Assembly: GCF_024679095.1 (NCBI RefSeq) | Contig: NC_066563.1 | Coordinates: forward strand, 1,602,831-1,666,830 | Length of the DNA: 64,000 bases | Source of the DNA: Eriocheir sinensis | Lineage: Eukaryota > Arthropoda > Malacostraca > Decapoda > Varunidae | Direction of reading: 5' to 3' | Part shown: positions 10,770 through 23,107 of the stretch, in pieces | Layout: the number at the start of each line of letters is the position of its first letter | How positions within the stretch are numbered: position 1 is the first letter of the stretch | Translations under genes and position numbers: made by a program | Notes under the pieces: model-generated | Seen by the model: the letters and a program-made list of their open reading frames with translations, nothing else | What the model was told of the DNA's origin: nothing | The model's database searches: none

Positions 10770-10943
10770 AAACCTCAGGCAGCAAGGAGAGTGAGTTGAA
10801 CATTTTCTAAATATATATTATAAACAAACTTACAACAGACACAACACGCAGAACACACTTGGTGCATATTAACGATAGAAACAAAAAACACAACACAGAC
10901 GTGCACCTCGCTCCCTCCATGTTGACGTTACTTCTACTAAAAT

Positions 10944-10945
<2 letters not shown>

Positions 10946-11031
<86 letters not shown>
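10946..11031. repeat. Compound (TC)n(CA)n microsatellite
   Basis: TC run followed without a break by a CA run at about 11001. Confidence 0.96.
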
Positions 11032-11037
<6 letters not shown>

Positions 11038-11365
11038 ACACAGGCCAGGCAAGCTCACGTGTACACTCCCACATGCACACACACGCACACACCCACTTGA
11101 GCACATCCTCCTCCCACTAATCACCAGTCTGGCTGCCGCCGCTCCGTCCCTCCTCCCAGCCTCCGCCGCCCGCCGCCCCGCCCACGTCCCCGCCCCCGCC
11201 GCCTGGTCTTGGCTGCCTCACCTCACATGTTTACTCACTACACCTCCCGCTGCCCCTCCCTCCCTCCCTCCCTCCCGCCGCCCCCGATCTCTCCCTCCCT
11301 CTCCACGGTCAATACACACAGACACTTATAAGCTTCCCCCCACAACACTGTACACCGATGACACG

Positions 11366-11403
<38 letters not shown>

Positions 11404-12114
11404 ACCTGAGCAGACGAGGCAGTCTCTCATTGTTTCACGCACGCACGTATCCAAGACTAAAAGAAATTAAAACAAAACTGAAAAAAAAATGTGAAAAACG
11501 TACCTATACAAATTACTGACTGACTGAACAGTTCGTTAATTCAACTCACGAGGCTGAATTGAAAAGAAAACTGTTGATTTTGTTCGGCAACTTGCTCACT
11601 GTTCACTCCAAATGCTTCGGTGTGGAATGGCATCATCTTCCCACAAATGTTCACTATTGCATCCACCACATGGACGGGCTTGGAAAAAAAATAAATAACG
11701 CACCACTGTGATAAAGTTTCGTTCGTTTGTAAGTGAAGTATTTCCCTCCCCCTTCCTCCCCCTCCTCTCCCTCCTTTTCTCTCCCTCCTGCACGGCCCGT
11801 GACGGAGGATGGGACGGAGAAGGCTCAACGGGAGGGAAGAGCGGGAGCCGTTGGAGGGATGATGGAGGAATGGAAGAGACGAATGGTGATGACGGTGGTG
11901 ATAGTGACACGTGATGGTGATGGAAGGGCGGCTTACGGGAGAAAAAGGGACGCGATGAAAGTGATGGTGTCGGCTGATGGTGGTGGTGATGGATGGTTGA
12001 TGGTGATGGTGAGGGTGAAAAAAAAATGTTGGAAAAAAAAAAAGTACAGGGATTGTGAAGGGCATTGATGGTGAGTGTGGTAACGGCTTTGCGTCAACTT
12101 TGATTCCACAAAAT

Positions 12115-12120
12115 AATAAA
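12115..12120 (+). terminator. Candidate polyadenylation signal AATAAA
   Basis: This is a canonical hexamer about 1.4 kb after the stop codon, with a T/G-containing stretch within 40 nt downstream. It is one of several AT-rich candidates and would imply a long 3' UTR. Confidence 0.25.
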
Positions 12121-13455
12121 GTCGTGGAAATTATTTGTCTACTTGTACAGATAGAAGTTTTGTGACGTAGCTGTGACGATATTCATGTTCTTCTGGAAAC
12201 TGAAGAAGAAAAAAAAGAATCATGAGCAGAAAATCAAACTGAACACTTAGTAATAAAAGTGGAAGCAGTGGGAAAGACGATTTTTCTAGCTTTATAGAAA
12301 AAAATAAACAAGGTGAAGATGTATAAAAAAAAGGTTACGTGAGTGGAGAGGGAAAGGAAGGGGGTGAATGGGGAGGGAAGTGTAGGGGAGGGGAGATCAG
12401 GGAGGGGTGAGGGAGGGTATTCTGTGAGTTTCATGGTCTGCAACCGACTGCACAACTAGCTCTTAATAAAAGTGTAAAACAGTAAAACATGGAACACTCT
12501 TTCTCGTGATAACACACATATCATCTTCCTCCATTCCCTTGTCCCTTTGTTTCTTGTACTCCTTCTTCTCTCCCTTCTTTCATCTCGTATCTATCCTCGT
12601 TCTCTATCTCTGTCTTTGCTTTCAATCCTCAATCCTCTCTTATCGCTGTTTCTTCCTCTATCCTTCATTAATATTTTTTACATCTTCGGATCTATCTCAC
12701 ATTTCTCACCGGATGATATAAACAGACATATTTTCTCTCAATGTCCTCCTACTAACAATTTTATAAATATATATAGATATCAATGAATATACAGATCCAT
12801 ATATATATTCTTCACTTTTAAATCTCGTTTTTTCTATCATAAAGGCGTGTTCCATTTTCTAACTTTGGAACATAATTTTTCTTGCACTTATTTCTGAGTA
12901 TAATATCATGTATGTACACTCTTCTTTCATCCATATTCGTCATCCGTCATTTTTATCCTTTTTTATCTCTTACATCAAAGCTCCTCTCCTCCTCCACCTA
13001 CCCGCTCTAAGAATAAAAGACATATATTCTTTCTTCTACCCATTTATTTCCCGGGACCCATAAGCCCTTAGAGAAAAACACCACATTTCAAGTTTTTCTC
13101 CACTTTTTTCCCCCATCCTCCGCCTCCATTTCCGCCGTACTCGCTCCCTTGTTCTCTTCTTATGCCTGTTTGAAGGACGTCACTGCTCTCCGTGTGACGC
13201 AAGTGTTCCATTAGCTCCAGTACCACCAGTTCACCAGTACAGCTGCTTGTTCCTCGTGTCTGTTCACCAGTACGCTCACCAATACAATAGTGTCACGGGT
13301 TTTTGTCACCACAGTCACCTCCTCTACTCCGCATGTTGTTCCTTATGTCGACGGTCTGACTTTGTTGATCTCTCGAGCCTCTATTTTGCGCTGTTGTGAA
13401 CCGTAACGCACAGGAAGGCACTTGTGGCGTACATGCACACGCTCACGGCCGGCCA

Positions 13456-13458
<3 letters not shown>
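12121..13458. other. AT-rich unique DNA without a recognised gene
   Basis: Moderately complex sequence with short frames only. GTTCACCAGTAC is repeated at about 13227 and 13261. GT/AG sites occur but do not bound a convincing exon. Confidence 0.6.
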
Positions 13459-13501
<43 letters not shown>

Positions 13502-13540
13502 AATAAAAATCAATCAAAACCAATACAGCGACAATGAAAG

Positions 13541-13590
<50 letters not shown>

Positions 13591-13630
13591 ACATGCATCT
13601 ATAAAAAGGTCAATGTCTTTGATCTTTTGC

Positions 13631-13686
<56 letters not shown>
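13459..13686. repeat. Three (CA)n arrays (13459, 13544, 13631)
   Basis: Each is over 40 bp, separated by about 45 bp of AT-rich DNA. Confidence 0.95.
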
Positions 13687-13689
<3 letters not shown>

Positions 13690-14720
13690 GGTATATAAAT
13701 ATGTATAAGTTTGCAGTTACTATATATATTGTTTAATGGAGAGTTGGTAGATAAGCACACCAATATCAACTAGAAGAAAAATACCATAGAGTTGTTATAA
13801 TCCTGTACAGAAGAGTGACCCCCACCCCCCACCCCGCCAAGAGCTTATAGCAGCACCAGAGACTCCAAAGACTGACTCTGTGGCTCTATTTTTTAAAAGC
13901 AAGTGGAACACAATTAACGAAAACGAGTTTCCATGTCGGAGGAAACCGCTTGAAACTGTACATAGGTTAGATAAATTTGTGTGTGTGTGTGTGTGTTGTG
14001 AGCGAATGTTTGAAGCCATGAAAGCTCCATATCCGGCAGAACTGAAACCAAAATAAAACTCCATGTGATGTTATCGAAAACCTAAAAAAAATACTGTGTA
14101 TGTGTGTCGCTTGACTGGAAAACTGTAGAGATGTCTGACAAGTCACATGAAAATGGAAAAAACATGAAAATTCCGTGCGAAGGAGGTTCCACATAATATA
14201 TAGCATAGGTTATTTATAAAAGCCGAAAATTGTATGTTTAATCTGTAAATATGAGAAGATCAGGGAACAAAAATTTGCTCTCTCTCATCACTCATTTGTA
14301 AAGGAAATGGAGGTAAAGAGAAACATAAAGAACGGGGGGTAGGCCAACAAAGAAGGCAATGGAGGATGGAGGGAAGGAGGAAACAAAAGTGAGGAGGAGG
14401 AAAGGAGAGGGGAGGAAGGGAAGGAGGGAGGAGAGGGACTGTGAGGATGCTAGTCACCATTATGTTGTAACAATGAACATGTAGAACACTCACAACGCAC
14501 CGAATACTGAAGGCCAGTGTTCCGCCCTGCTGCGTCGGGGCGGACAGCAACTTCCTTCCTGCAAAATGAAATCATAACAAAATCTTAGAAAAAAATATAT
14601 TATTCACGTGATTGTACTTAACAAAAAAAAAAAGATATTTGGGAAAAAAATATGTACATGTGATACATTTTCTACGATTAAACGACTCATGAATGCAGCG
14701 TGTCTTTGTCCTTCCGATGA
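13690..14720. other. Mostly unique sequence, nothing recognised
   Basis: Contains a short (TG)n at 13978-13998 and a purine-rich block at 14290-14445. No coding or RNA feature could be supported. Confidence 0.6.
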
Positions 14721-14724
14721 GTAA

Positions 14725-14978
14725 AGGGATATTACACTGGGCATATTTTCCGTGGATCTTCAGTCAAACCACGATTTCCGCTAACGTGGTTCTCAATTGT
14801 TTGTTGTTATTGCTGATGATGAAGATGATGAGTAATACCGTCGTCATTCAGTGAAATCCACCGTAGCTTTGGAAGATCGTGGACACATCAGAAAACCACG
14901 CAAATATGAGAGCCACCCCAGCGGAAATCGTGGTTTGACTGAAGATCCACGGAAAATTTGCCCAGTGTAATAGCCCCT
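14725..14978. mobile_element. PIF/Harbinger-like MITE, 254 bp
   Basis: Terminal inverted repeats of about 70 bp match almost perfectly: left 14725-14794, right 14908-14978. They start AGGG(A/GC)TATTACACTGGGC and run through CCGTGGATCTTCAG and AAACCACGATTTCCGCT. TAA flanks both sides (14722-14724 and 14979-14981), the 3-bp TWA target duplication expected for PIF/Harbinger. The roughly 110-bp centre has no coding capacity. High arm identity suggests fairly recent activity. Superfamily assignment rests on the duplication and the GC-rich start. Confidence 0.8.
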
Positions 14979-15169
14979 TAACGCGACAAACAAGCGTGAA
15001 CACTTCGTTGAAAGCAACGGCTACAAAACTTCCTTTCCTGGGCTGCTTCAGGTAAGTGTTTTGGAATTTAGTAACTCTTCATGCGGATATAAGTTAACTA
15101 TTCTTTTCGATTGTCTTAAGGGTATAATACGTAACTTTTTTTTCCTTTGTTTTACGTCAAGATCTACAG

Positions 15170-15375
15170 CAGGGCTTCCTAACCTTTTGGGACCCCAGAC
15201 CGCCATTGGATTGCTCAGTATGGTCACACACACCCTTCGCTGGACTGCCGAGACCATCATCACCGGTCCTTTTAAATAAGTAATATATAATACTTTCCTG
15301 AGACTGAGTCCCATACCCTCAGCATTTGGTTCCCAACCCCCAAAAGGTATAGATTCCCCCGGTTAAGAACTGTTG
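15170..15375. mobile_element. hAT-like MITE, 206 bp
   Basis: The left end is CAGGGCTTCCTAACC and the reverse complement of the right end is CAACAGTTCTTAACC, a hAT-type terminal inverted repeat (CAGNGNTTCTTAACC). Flanking octamers ATCTACAG (15162-15169) and ATCTATAC (15376-15383) agree at six of eight positions, fitting a decayed 8-bp hAT target duplication. No transposase is encoded. Confidence 0.7.
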
Positions 15376-15383
15376 ATCTATAC

Positions 15384-17610
15384 TCTAGTGTTCATTCCTT
15401 GTGAGGGTTATGTGGCCGAGGACAAGCAGCGGTGCAGCTTCAGCCAAAGACCAATGTTTCCTGTCTAGTGTGTGCCAAGCCTGGCCGCCGCTGCCCTGCA
15501 CACGTATATCCGCTTTAACGATACATGTTATCTTCATGATTTCTGATTCTTTTCAAATTACAACTAAGGGCATCTAATGGAGAAGCATCATATCACTGAA
15601 ATTACTTTTTTTGTTGGTTTTAAAAGATAAACATTATATATTTTTTGCAAATTTGGTCCAAAAAATCAAATTACCTGACCCCTACCACGGCAGCTTGGCT
15701 ACATTTTTCGCACAAAGGTGTTATCACTATTCATTAAATTCAATTTGAAAATTATCAAACCTTAAATTTCATTCATTAATCCATTGAACAGCTGAATGAA
15801 TTTATGATTGATGGTGGCCTTTTAATTTCCGTAGCATAGCCGATATTTAATCAAATTAACATTTGCAATTTTATTTATCTCTATGTATTACTATGATTAT
15901 TTTTCCAAGGTCGCCTATTAGAAGGGATATATGTTTCTTTTGTGTCTTTAATCAAACTCAACTGACACTGACATCACAGACCAAAAGGATCAACACTGTA
16001 AGACGAGCCTGCCCTGATTCACGGCGTCAAGTCGTGATTAGCACACAATGACGTGCCAAGGACCTCGGAGCACGCCAAGACACACGCCGCGCCGAGCACT
16101 AACACGCCGCCATGCACAAGGAATATTTCACCGCGCTGCCACCGCCGACAGACCCGTACCCTCGCCTGTACACCTGCACGGGCATACATCACTGCAGATC
16201 AGGATTGATTAATTTTAACTTTCGTAATTAAGAAAAATGAATGAAGAAGTGAAGTGATTAACAACTCCGTCCTATCACCAACAAAACTTATTTAGTACAA
16301 AGAATTTATATCATTGGAGCACGACGTTTCACACCGCAAGTTATAAATCAGCGAATACTCTTAACGGGATTAATAATTGGCCACTAAAAGAGCCTCCTCA
16401 AGCAGACAACCACACCCCCAGGAAAGTGTTGCCCCGTGTCATACTCGGTAAAATTTAACATGCATCTTCTTTAATTACGCAGACATTAAAAGATTCCAGA
16501 AGACGAAAAAGAATATGATGAAAGCACGTCTGAAAGAGTATGATAATGATGATGAGGAGGAGGAGGAGGAGGAGGTGGAGGAGGAGGAGGAGGACCAATA
16601 AAAAACAAAATCTAAACTTGCTAATGGTGATAATGATAAATAGCTGTTTCACGGCAATTAATTCTGATCCGAGGTATTTTCGGAGACCTTTTTTTTTCGT
16701 AGGCTTATTAAATTTATATACATCGATTTTCTATACATCCTTACGTTAATAATTAATAGTAAACAGTAACAGTCCTTTAGTTAATAGTTAAGAGGTTAAA
16801 TCTAAATTATTAAACCTGTATATACTTTTTTTTTCTTCAATTTCATCATAACGCACTTACACACACACACAAAAAAAAAAAAAAATAAATAAAGCAAAAC
16901 CAGATAAAGTAAATCAGTAAAGAAATAAATACAAGTAAAACAACTCGTGCTAGATTTCTTCACCAGGTTAGATTACTTTTTTTTTGGTTAGTCGAGCAAG
17001 GGAAAAAAATAAACCCTAGTTCTTGTTGATTTACGGCTTTCCTGTAGAAGGTAGCCCGGCCGTGTTTCCTGGGCTGGCTGGGGCGTCCGTGCGGCTGAAT
17101 ATCAACACTCCGCGGCGCCTTGTGAGATCGCCTGGTCGGAAATTTGGCATTCCCACTCCTCATCCTTATTGTTTTCCCCCGCTTGTCGAGTCGGTTTTTC
17201 CATTTTTTTCCCATTTTCTTCACTTTCTTTTGACTTTTCCTGATTTACATGTTTTCCTCCTTCTGTTCATTTCCTTTCCTCCTCCTCCTCGTCCTCCTCC
17301 TCCTTTAAAATCCCCATACTTTTTATATCTACTTTTTTGCTACATTCTTAAATCCCTCCCCTTCCATTGTTCTTCCGCTTTCTCCTTATAATCCTCCTCC
17401 TCCTCCTCCTCCTCCTCCTCGTCAGCGCTTCAGGTTTTCTCTCAACTTGTTCTTTTGTCTTTCGTTCTTTCTGACACATCTTTCAGACTCCTCCCCTTTC
17501 CACTGTCTCTACAATTTACTTCAGACACACCAGAAAACTCCTCCTCCTTCCCCTCCTCTTCCTCTTCTTCCACCCCCTTCTCCTCCTCTTTTTCTCTTCC
17601 ACTTCTTTGC
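15384..17610. other. AT-rich unique DNA with two GC-richer patches
   Basis: GC-richer patches lie at 15410-15510 and 16010-16195. In the second, GCCGCCATGC precedes a short frame (MHKEYFTALPPPTDPYPRLY) that ends without a donor. From 17170 the strand becomes pyrimidine-rich with a CCT run at about 17395. No gene is supported. Confidence 0.55.
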
Positions 17611-18041
17611 CTTTCTATGATCCTGGTCCTTCTGCTCTTCCTACTCCGACTTCTTTTCTTCTTATTCTTCCTCTTCCTCGTATTTCTTTTTCTGTTCTCT
17701 CACTTTTCCCTCCTCTTTCCCCTCCTCCTCCTCCTCCTCCTCCTCCTAAAGACGCTCCATTTACTCCTGGACGCCTCCTAAAACCTGCTCCTCTCCACGC
17801 CCTCCAAACCTCGAGTAAACAGTGGCGGTGCTGACTCGAGGAATGGCTGGAGAGGTGGCGGCGGTGGTGGCGGCAGGGGCGAGAGGAGACGCGTGAGAAG
17901 GAAGACAGAGATTGAGGAGGAGGAGGAGGAGGAGGAGGAGGAGTCGGGGAAGGTAAGAGAATAAAAAGGACAGAATGAAGAGTAGGAATAACAAGAAAAG
18001 AATAAAGAGTGGGTAGAGGGGAGGACCAGGATCATAGAAAG
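17611..18041. repeat. Long inverted repeat (fold-back) centred near 17,826
   Basis: The outer ends are perfect inverted copies: CTTTCTATGATCCTGGTCC at 17611 and its complement ending at 18041. The arms (pyrimidine-rich left, purine-rich right, each with a CTC/GAG run) remain complementary but diverged inward. Near the centre, CCTCTCCA (17790-17797) pairs with TGGAGAGG (17848-17855), and CTCGAGT (17810-17816) pairs with ACTCGAG (17834-17840) around a 17-nt loop. It has no coding capacity. It could be a MITE-like fold-back element or an inverted duplication. Confidence 0.8.
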
Positions 18042-18141
18042 TCAAAAAAGTAGAAGAAAAAGAGAAGGAGGAGGAGGAGGAAAGTAGTTGTTAGAAAGAG
18101 AAATTGAAGAAGCAGTGAAAATATTGGAAGAAAACATATAT

Positions 18142-18144
<3 letters not shown>

Positions 18145-18194
<50 letters not shown>
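18145..18194. repeat. (GA)n microsatellite
   Basis: Perfect dinucleotide run about 100 bp beyond the fold-back. Confidence 0.95.
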
Positions 18195-18197
<3 letters not shown>

Positions 18198-19831
18198 ACA
18201 ATCCTAAAGTAAGCAATCAAGGACGTAAAGAAAGAAAAACGGGATTAAAAAACGTCGAACCAAATTTAAAATATCAGAAGAAAACGAAATGAAGAATAAT
18301 AGAGTAAAAACCGAAGAGAACTAGACAGATATACAAGGAAACCACGTCCAGGGGGAAGCAACACCAGGAAAAGAATAATAAAACAGGGAAACATGTAACA
18401 GAAACACCGTGAAGGAGAACGCATAGGAGGAGGAGGAGGGAGAAGAGGAGGAGGAGGAGCAGGGAGTCAGGAGGAAAAAGGCGAAGGAGAAAAGAGAGGG
18501 ACACGAAACGGAGAGAAGAGGGAGGAGGAGAACGAGGAGTGGGCCGACTTGGAGCAGGAGGCAAGGTCTTACATTTTCTGCGAGATTTAGAAGTGTAAGG
18601 GAAGGGGTAACTTATACACTTTCCTTGCTTTACGGGGTGACTTACACAAAGTTACCAGAGAGAAGAAGGAAGGCGCTTTGCATATTCTCGCTCATCTTAT
18701 TGAAATTATAACCTCGTCTGCATGAGGAATAATAGCTGGCTGGCAACTCTTTCCCGTTTTCTTTGATTTCGTGTTTTCACTTGCATTTGTGTTTTTATTT
18801 ATGGTTTTTCTTATGTTTTGGGATGGTATATTATTACTGTCGTGAGCAAAATTAGACGATGATGTTTGAAAGTAAATATATACTAACTAAAAAGGTAAAA
18901 TTAATGAGTAGATCGTAAAAGAAGAAGAAGAAGAAGAAGAAGAAAACAGAAGAGGAAGAAAACAGAGGAACCGAAAGAAAAGAAGAGAAACGAAGAAGAA
19001 ACAAGAAACTAGAAAACGAAATCGAAAAAAAAAGTAGAAAATAGAAACCAAAAAACGAATTCGAAAAAAAACGAAGAAGAAAAGAACCCCCCCAAAATAA
19101 CGAAATCGGATAAACGAAGTAAAGAATATAAACCAAAAAACGAAACTGAGAAAAAAAACGAAGGAACGAGAAAAAAAAACAATAAAAGGAGTAAGAATAA
19201 TTATGATAACAAAAACGTGAAGAAAAAATATAAAAAAAAGTAGGCAGTGAGGACGAGAGAAACACACTAGAACAAACACACAAACAGCCGTAAAACCGAC
19301 CCTCCACGTCAACAAACACTCATCACCTACGCCGGACAAATCACATGAGCGGGGTTGTGTTGTGACGGGCGGCGGGGGACCAACCAACGGCGTACAGCCC
19401 CCCTACCCCCCCCTACCCCTGCACCACCCCTTCGATTCCCGCACGCCCATTCTCCATTAAGTAGGAAGCTTCATCAATATAAGCCAATCATGCCAGAGTT
19501 AAGCTTCTTTGGCTGCGCTTCCTACTGTAACTGTGTCTCCCATTCTGCCGCCTCTCGCTCCCTTCACCTGCCTCTCACCTGTCCGATGTGATTAAAAGCC
19601 GACTCCCTCGTTTCGGTGAGGGTAAATTATGGATGCTTTGATGGAGATGGTTGGCTGTTTCCTCGTTGTGCTGCTAATAATAAAAGAAGTACTGGAAAAA
19701 AGTAATTAGTAGGTAAACGTAGTAGCAGTAGTAGTAGTAGTAGTGGTGGTAGTAATAGTAGTAGTAGTGGTAGCAGTAGTAATTTAAGTAGTAGTGGTAT
19801 TTCAGAGAGTAATAATGGTCAAACTGATTCT

Positions 19832-19900
<69 letters not shown>

Positions 19901-21740
19901 CACGCACGCACGCACGCACGCACACTGGAGGGTCGCATGTAATTCATGGTCCAATTTTCTGCCTCAACAGAGCAAGCAATGATCTACTGACGCGGCTCCC
20001 TAAGACTTCCTGAGCTTGTAGCAGTCCCAGTAATAGTAGTAGCAGTAGTAACAGTAGTAGCAGTAGTAGTAGTAGTAGCAGTAGTAGTAGTAGTAGTAGA
20101 AGTAGAAATAGAAGTAGAAGTAGAAGAAGAAGAAGAAAACAAAGAAATTAAAGTCGAAAAAGACAAAAAGAGATGAGCAAAGTTAGCAGTTAATGCAGCT
20201 GAATGAAGACAAAATGCAAAGCAGAATCGTTGAAAATAAAGAAAAGTCCTGGACAGAACTCTGAGCATGAGATACTAACACGATTCGAGAAACGAAAAAA
20301 AAACGAAAAGAAACTAAGTAATCTAAGAACAGAAAAAATAATTAAAAAGGAGATTGGTTTACAGGAACAAAAAAAGATCGAGGATGTACTCTCAACCAGA
20401 ACAAGAAATACGAGTAGAGAAGGAACGAAAAAATATTAAAAGAACAGAATCGTATTGCAACGAGTAACATAAAAGTAAAGGAAATGAAAAGGAGACTAGC
20501 AAGAGAGAAGATCAGTTGAAAAGACAAATAGAGGTGATGCAATTTCCAACATGCACGGAATTTAAGTCGAGAAAAAAGCAAGAGAACTGAATTTCCATGT
20601 AACTGGCGAGAACAAAGTTGAGAAATAAAAAGATATGAACGAGAATGAAAAAATAGAAATAAAAAAGTGAATAAAAGTTACAACACGAATGAAAAAGACT
20701 ACAAATAAAAAATAGAGAACAAAAACTGATGTAGTGACGAATCATGATGTAGATATGAACAAATAAAAAAAGAATAAAAACGGAAAGAAAGAACAGGATG
20801 AAAACAGGTAAGAAAATCATAATGTAAGTAGACAATAAAGGAGTGAATAAAAACAATGATAAAAATAACGATAAAAAACGGCAAAAATACAAAAATAATC
20901 GTCACTACAACTCGCAATAACAAACAATTGAAAACAAAAACAAAAAAATGAAAAAAGCGATTAAAGAAGTAGACAGCAAAACAAAAGAACCGACAAAACA
21001 AACAAACAAAAAAAGGAAAAACAAAACAAGAGGATCAACAGAAAAAAAAACAGAAAAAACAAATTAAAATGAAAATGATTCAAAATGTAGATAGCAAGAA
21101 AAAAATGGATTAAAAAAACAGGAAAGCAACAGGATTTGAAAAATGTTAAAAAAAATATCCATGACTAGAACACATAACCAACACAAACCGAACGAACAAA
21201 CAAACGAAAGCACCGACCCAACAAACAAACACAAAAAGAAAAGAAAACAATAGAAAAAATTCGAATAAAAACAAACAATGAGAAAAAGGAATTCAAAATA
21301 TGGTAAAAAAAATATTCGTGACTCGCAACCAGCAAACCAGACGAACAAACAAAAGAACGAAAAAAACAAACACACACAAAAAAATGAGACAAAAAGCTAA
21401 ACAAACAAACAAACAAACAGCACAGCCAACACAGCGCGAGCCATGATTCATCACTGCGCCGCGGGGATGACAAACGCTTGCAAAATATTAAAAAAAAAGG
21501 GTAAATATAAAAGCAATAAGCTAACACACTCTCCTCTTTACCTGGCCCGTCAATAAATCTGCTTTGATAAACGAATTCCCGACCCGTGGCTCGAACCCTG
21601 AACCGACGCACCAAGGCTTCGGACGCCGAGGCTTCGAATGTAACAATGTGAAGCCTCAAATCTGAATCGCTTCCGTATTTCAAGGGATTGTTTTGCCTAT
21701 ATTTTTAACCTTTCCGAAGCGAACCGAAATAGAAATTGGA
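18195..21740. other. Polypurine and A-rich degenerate repeats
   Basis: Long A/G-rich stretch with decayed AAAC, GAA and AACGAA repeats. A block with AAAAAAAATATYCRTGACT at about 21150 recurs near 21305. A GC-containing piece at 21580-21660 has a B-box-like GGTTCGAGCC on minus but no tRNA fold. No gene is seen. Confidence 0.7.
19700..20125. repeat. (GTA)n, (CA)n and (AGT)n microsatellites
   Basis: GTA-rich sequence at 19720-19800, (CA)n at 19835-19898 passing into GCAC repeats, and AGT/AGA repeats at 20032-20125. Confidence 0.9.
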
Positions 21741-21760
21741 GTATAGCAAAGGGCAAAGCG

Positions 21761-21761
<1 letters not shown>

Positions 21762-21812
<51 letters not shown>
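21762..21812. repeat. (GA)n microsatellite
   Basis: Perfect run followed by CAGA/AGAC degenerate tetranucleotides to about 21945. Confidence 0.95.
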
Positions 21813-21815
<3 letters not shown>

Positions 21816-22410
21816 TGATAAATATATAGAAGACAGACACAGACACAGACAGACACAGATTTTCATAGACAGACAAACAAACAAATATAAACAGCAAGAG
21901 AAACAGACACTAACAGAAAAAAGAGAGACAGACAGACAGACAAACTCCTCCAAATATGCTTATATCAGTTATGATTATAATATTCTCTTTTTCTTTATTT
22001 CTTCTTCATCAACCTCTTTTACACTTTATATCCGCATTCCTTTTTTTTTCTGCTTCTCTACCTCTCCTTTTCCTTCTCTTTCTCACTTTCTTCCTCATTT
22101 TCTATCCTAATTCTTTACCTCTCCACCTCTTTCTCCTCCTCCTCCTCCTATCCACGTCATACTTTTAAGATCAATAAGCTATTTTTAGACGTAACTCCCT
22201 TAGGATGACGGATTCCTCGGCTCCTCAGAGATTACATTTGAAATCATTTAATGTGTTGATAAGACGTATGACTTCGGAGATATATTTTAGCTTCCGTCTC
22301 CCTCTTTTGAATTAAGGGAAGTAAAATCTCCTAACAGGTTCCTCTTATCTATTAACACTCATCTCATTCCCTGTTTTAGTGTCATAATCTTAATTCATCG
22401 GCCATTAAAG

Positions 22411-22411
<1 letters not shown>

Positions 22412-22448
<37 letters not shown>

Positions 22449-22613
22449 ACCAGTCCCCTATTCTTCCTCCCTCTAATCTTTGAGCCTCAATTCTGTTATT
22501 CCTCCTCCTCCTCCTCCTCCTCCTCTTCCTCCTCCTCCTCCTCGCACCCTCCGGTTCCTCACACGGAGAGGGAGGAAACAAGAGGCCTCACACCCTTACG
22601 TCTAATACAATGG

Positions 22614-22673
<60 letters not shown>
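22412..22673. repeat. (TC)n, (CCT)n and (GA)n runs
   Basis: TC at 22412-22444, CCT at 22500-22545 and GA at 22615-22672; the first and last are mutually complementary. Confidence 0.94.
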
Positions 22674-22676
<3 letters not shown>

Positions 22677-23005
22677 AGAGGAGGGGGTGACGAAACACTC
22701 CTTAGTGAATAAAGAATGATGTGAAAGGTAGAAGGGAAGAAGGGAGGGAGGAAGGGAGAGAGAACAAGGGAGGGGTGGAAGGGGGGGGGGGTAGACAGAA
22801 GGCTCCCGGCAATAGTGAAGGGGAGAGAAAAAAAGGAGAAAGAGGCCTCAACCGGTTAAGGGAAGGAGGCGGCGAGGGGCCCATAAGGGGGAGGGAGGGA
22901 ATTTACAGAGGCCCATTTTGGGAGGCGGGAAAGAAAACGAGGGAGGGAGCCTAAGCCGGTTTTTAGGCTGTTTGGTTTTTCAAGACTGAGGAAAATAAAC
23001 AGCTA

Positions 23006-23107
23006 AGTGAGTAGCGGGCTTTTTATTTTTCATTATCGTTTCCTTTTTTTTTTTTTTGCCCTTGAACTGTTTCCTCTACTGTAAAAAACAAAACAAAACA
23101 AAAAATA
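23006..23107 (+). mobile_element. Unclassified dispersed repeat, copy 3 (3' part)
   Basis: It starts within the family at AGTGAGTAGCGGGCTTTTT and ends TTGCCCTTGAACTG...CTGTAAAAAAC with an (AAAAC)n tail. It lacks the 5' CACCCGAAATTGACC block, as a 5'-truncated retroposed copy would. Confidence 0.65.

Larger units (their letters stand above)
10694..12120 (+). other. Probable 3' UTR and downstream flank of the membrane-protein gene
   Basis: No long coding frame follows the stop. The stretch contains (CA)n at once, a CCTAA array, a compound (TC)n(CA)n array, a C-rich segment at 11120-11320, and AT-rich DNA. ATTAAA occurs near 11466, and AATAAA at 12115-12120 is followed by T/G-rich sequence, so either could serve for polyadenylation. 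The transcript end cannot be fixed from sequence alone. Confidence 0.35.

Noticed and set aside
11541..12065. Minus-strand frame ending KPVHVVDAIVNICGKMMPF...
   Set aside because: The C-terminal part looks less repetitive, but the N-terminal half is His/Ser low complexity and I recognise no family; it overlaps the probable 3' UTR on the other strand.
18550..18660. Possible small inverted repeat GTGTAAG...CTTACAC
   Set aside because: Only 7 bp match, with similar direct repeats alongside; no target duplication was found.
21580..21620. GGTTCGAGCC on minus as a possible tRNA T-arm
   Set aside because: Surrounding bases do not form a T stem, anticodon arm or acceptor stem.
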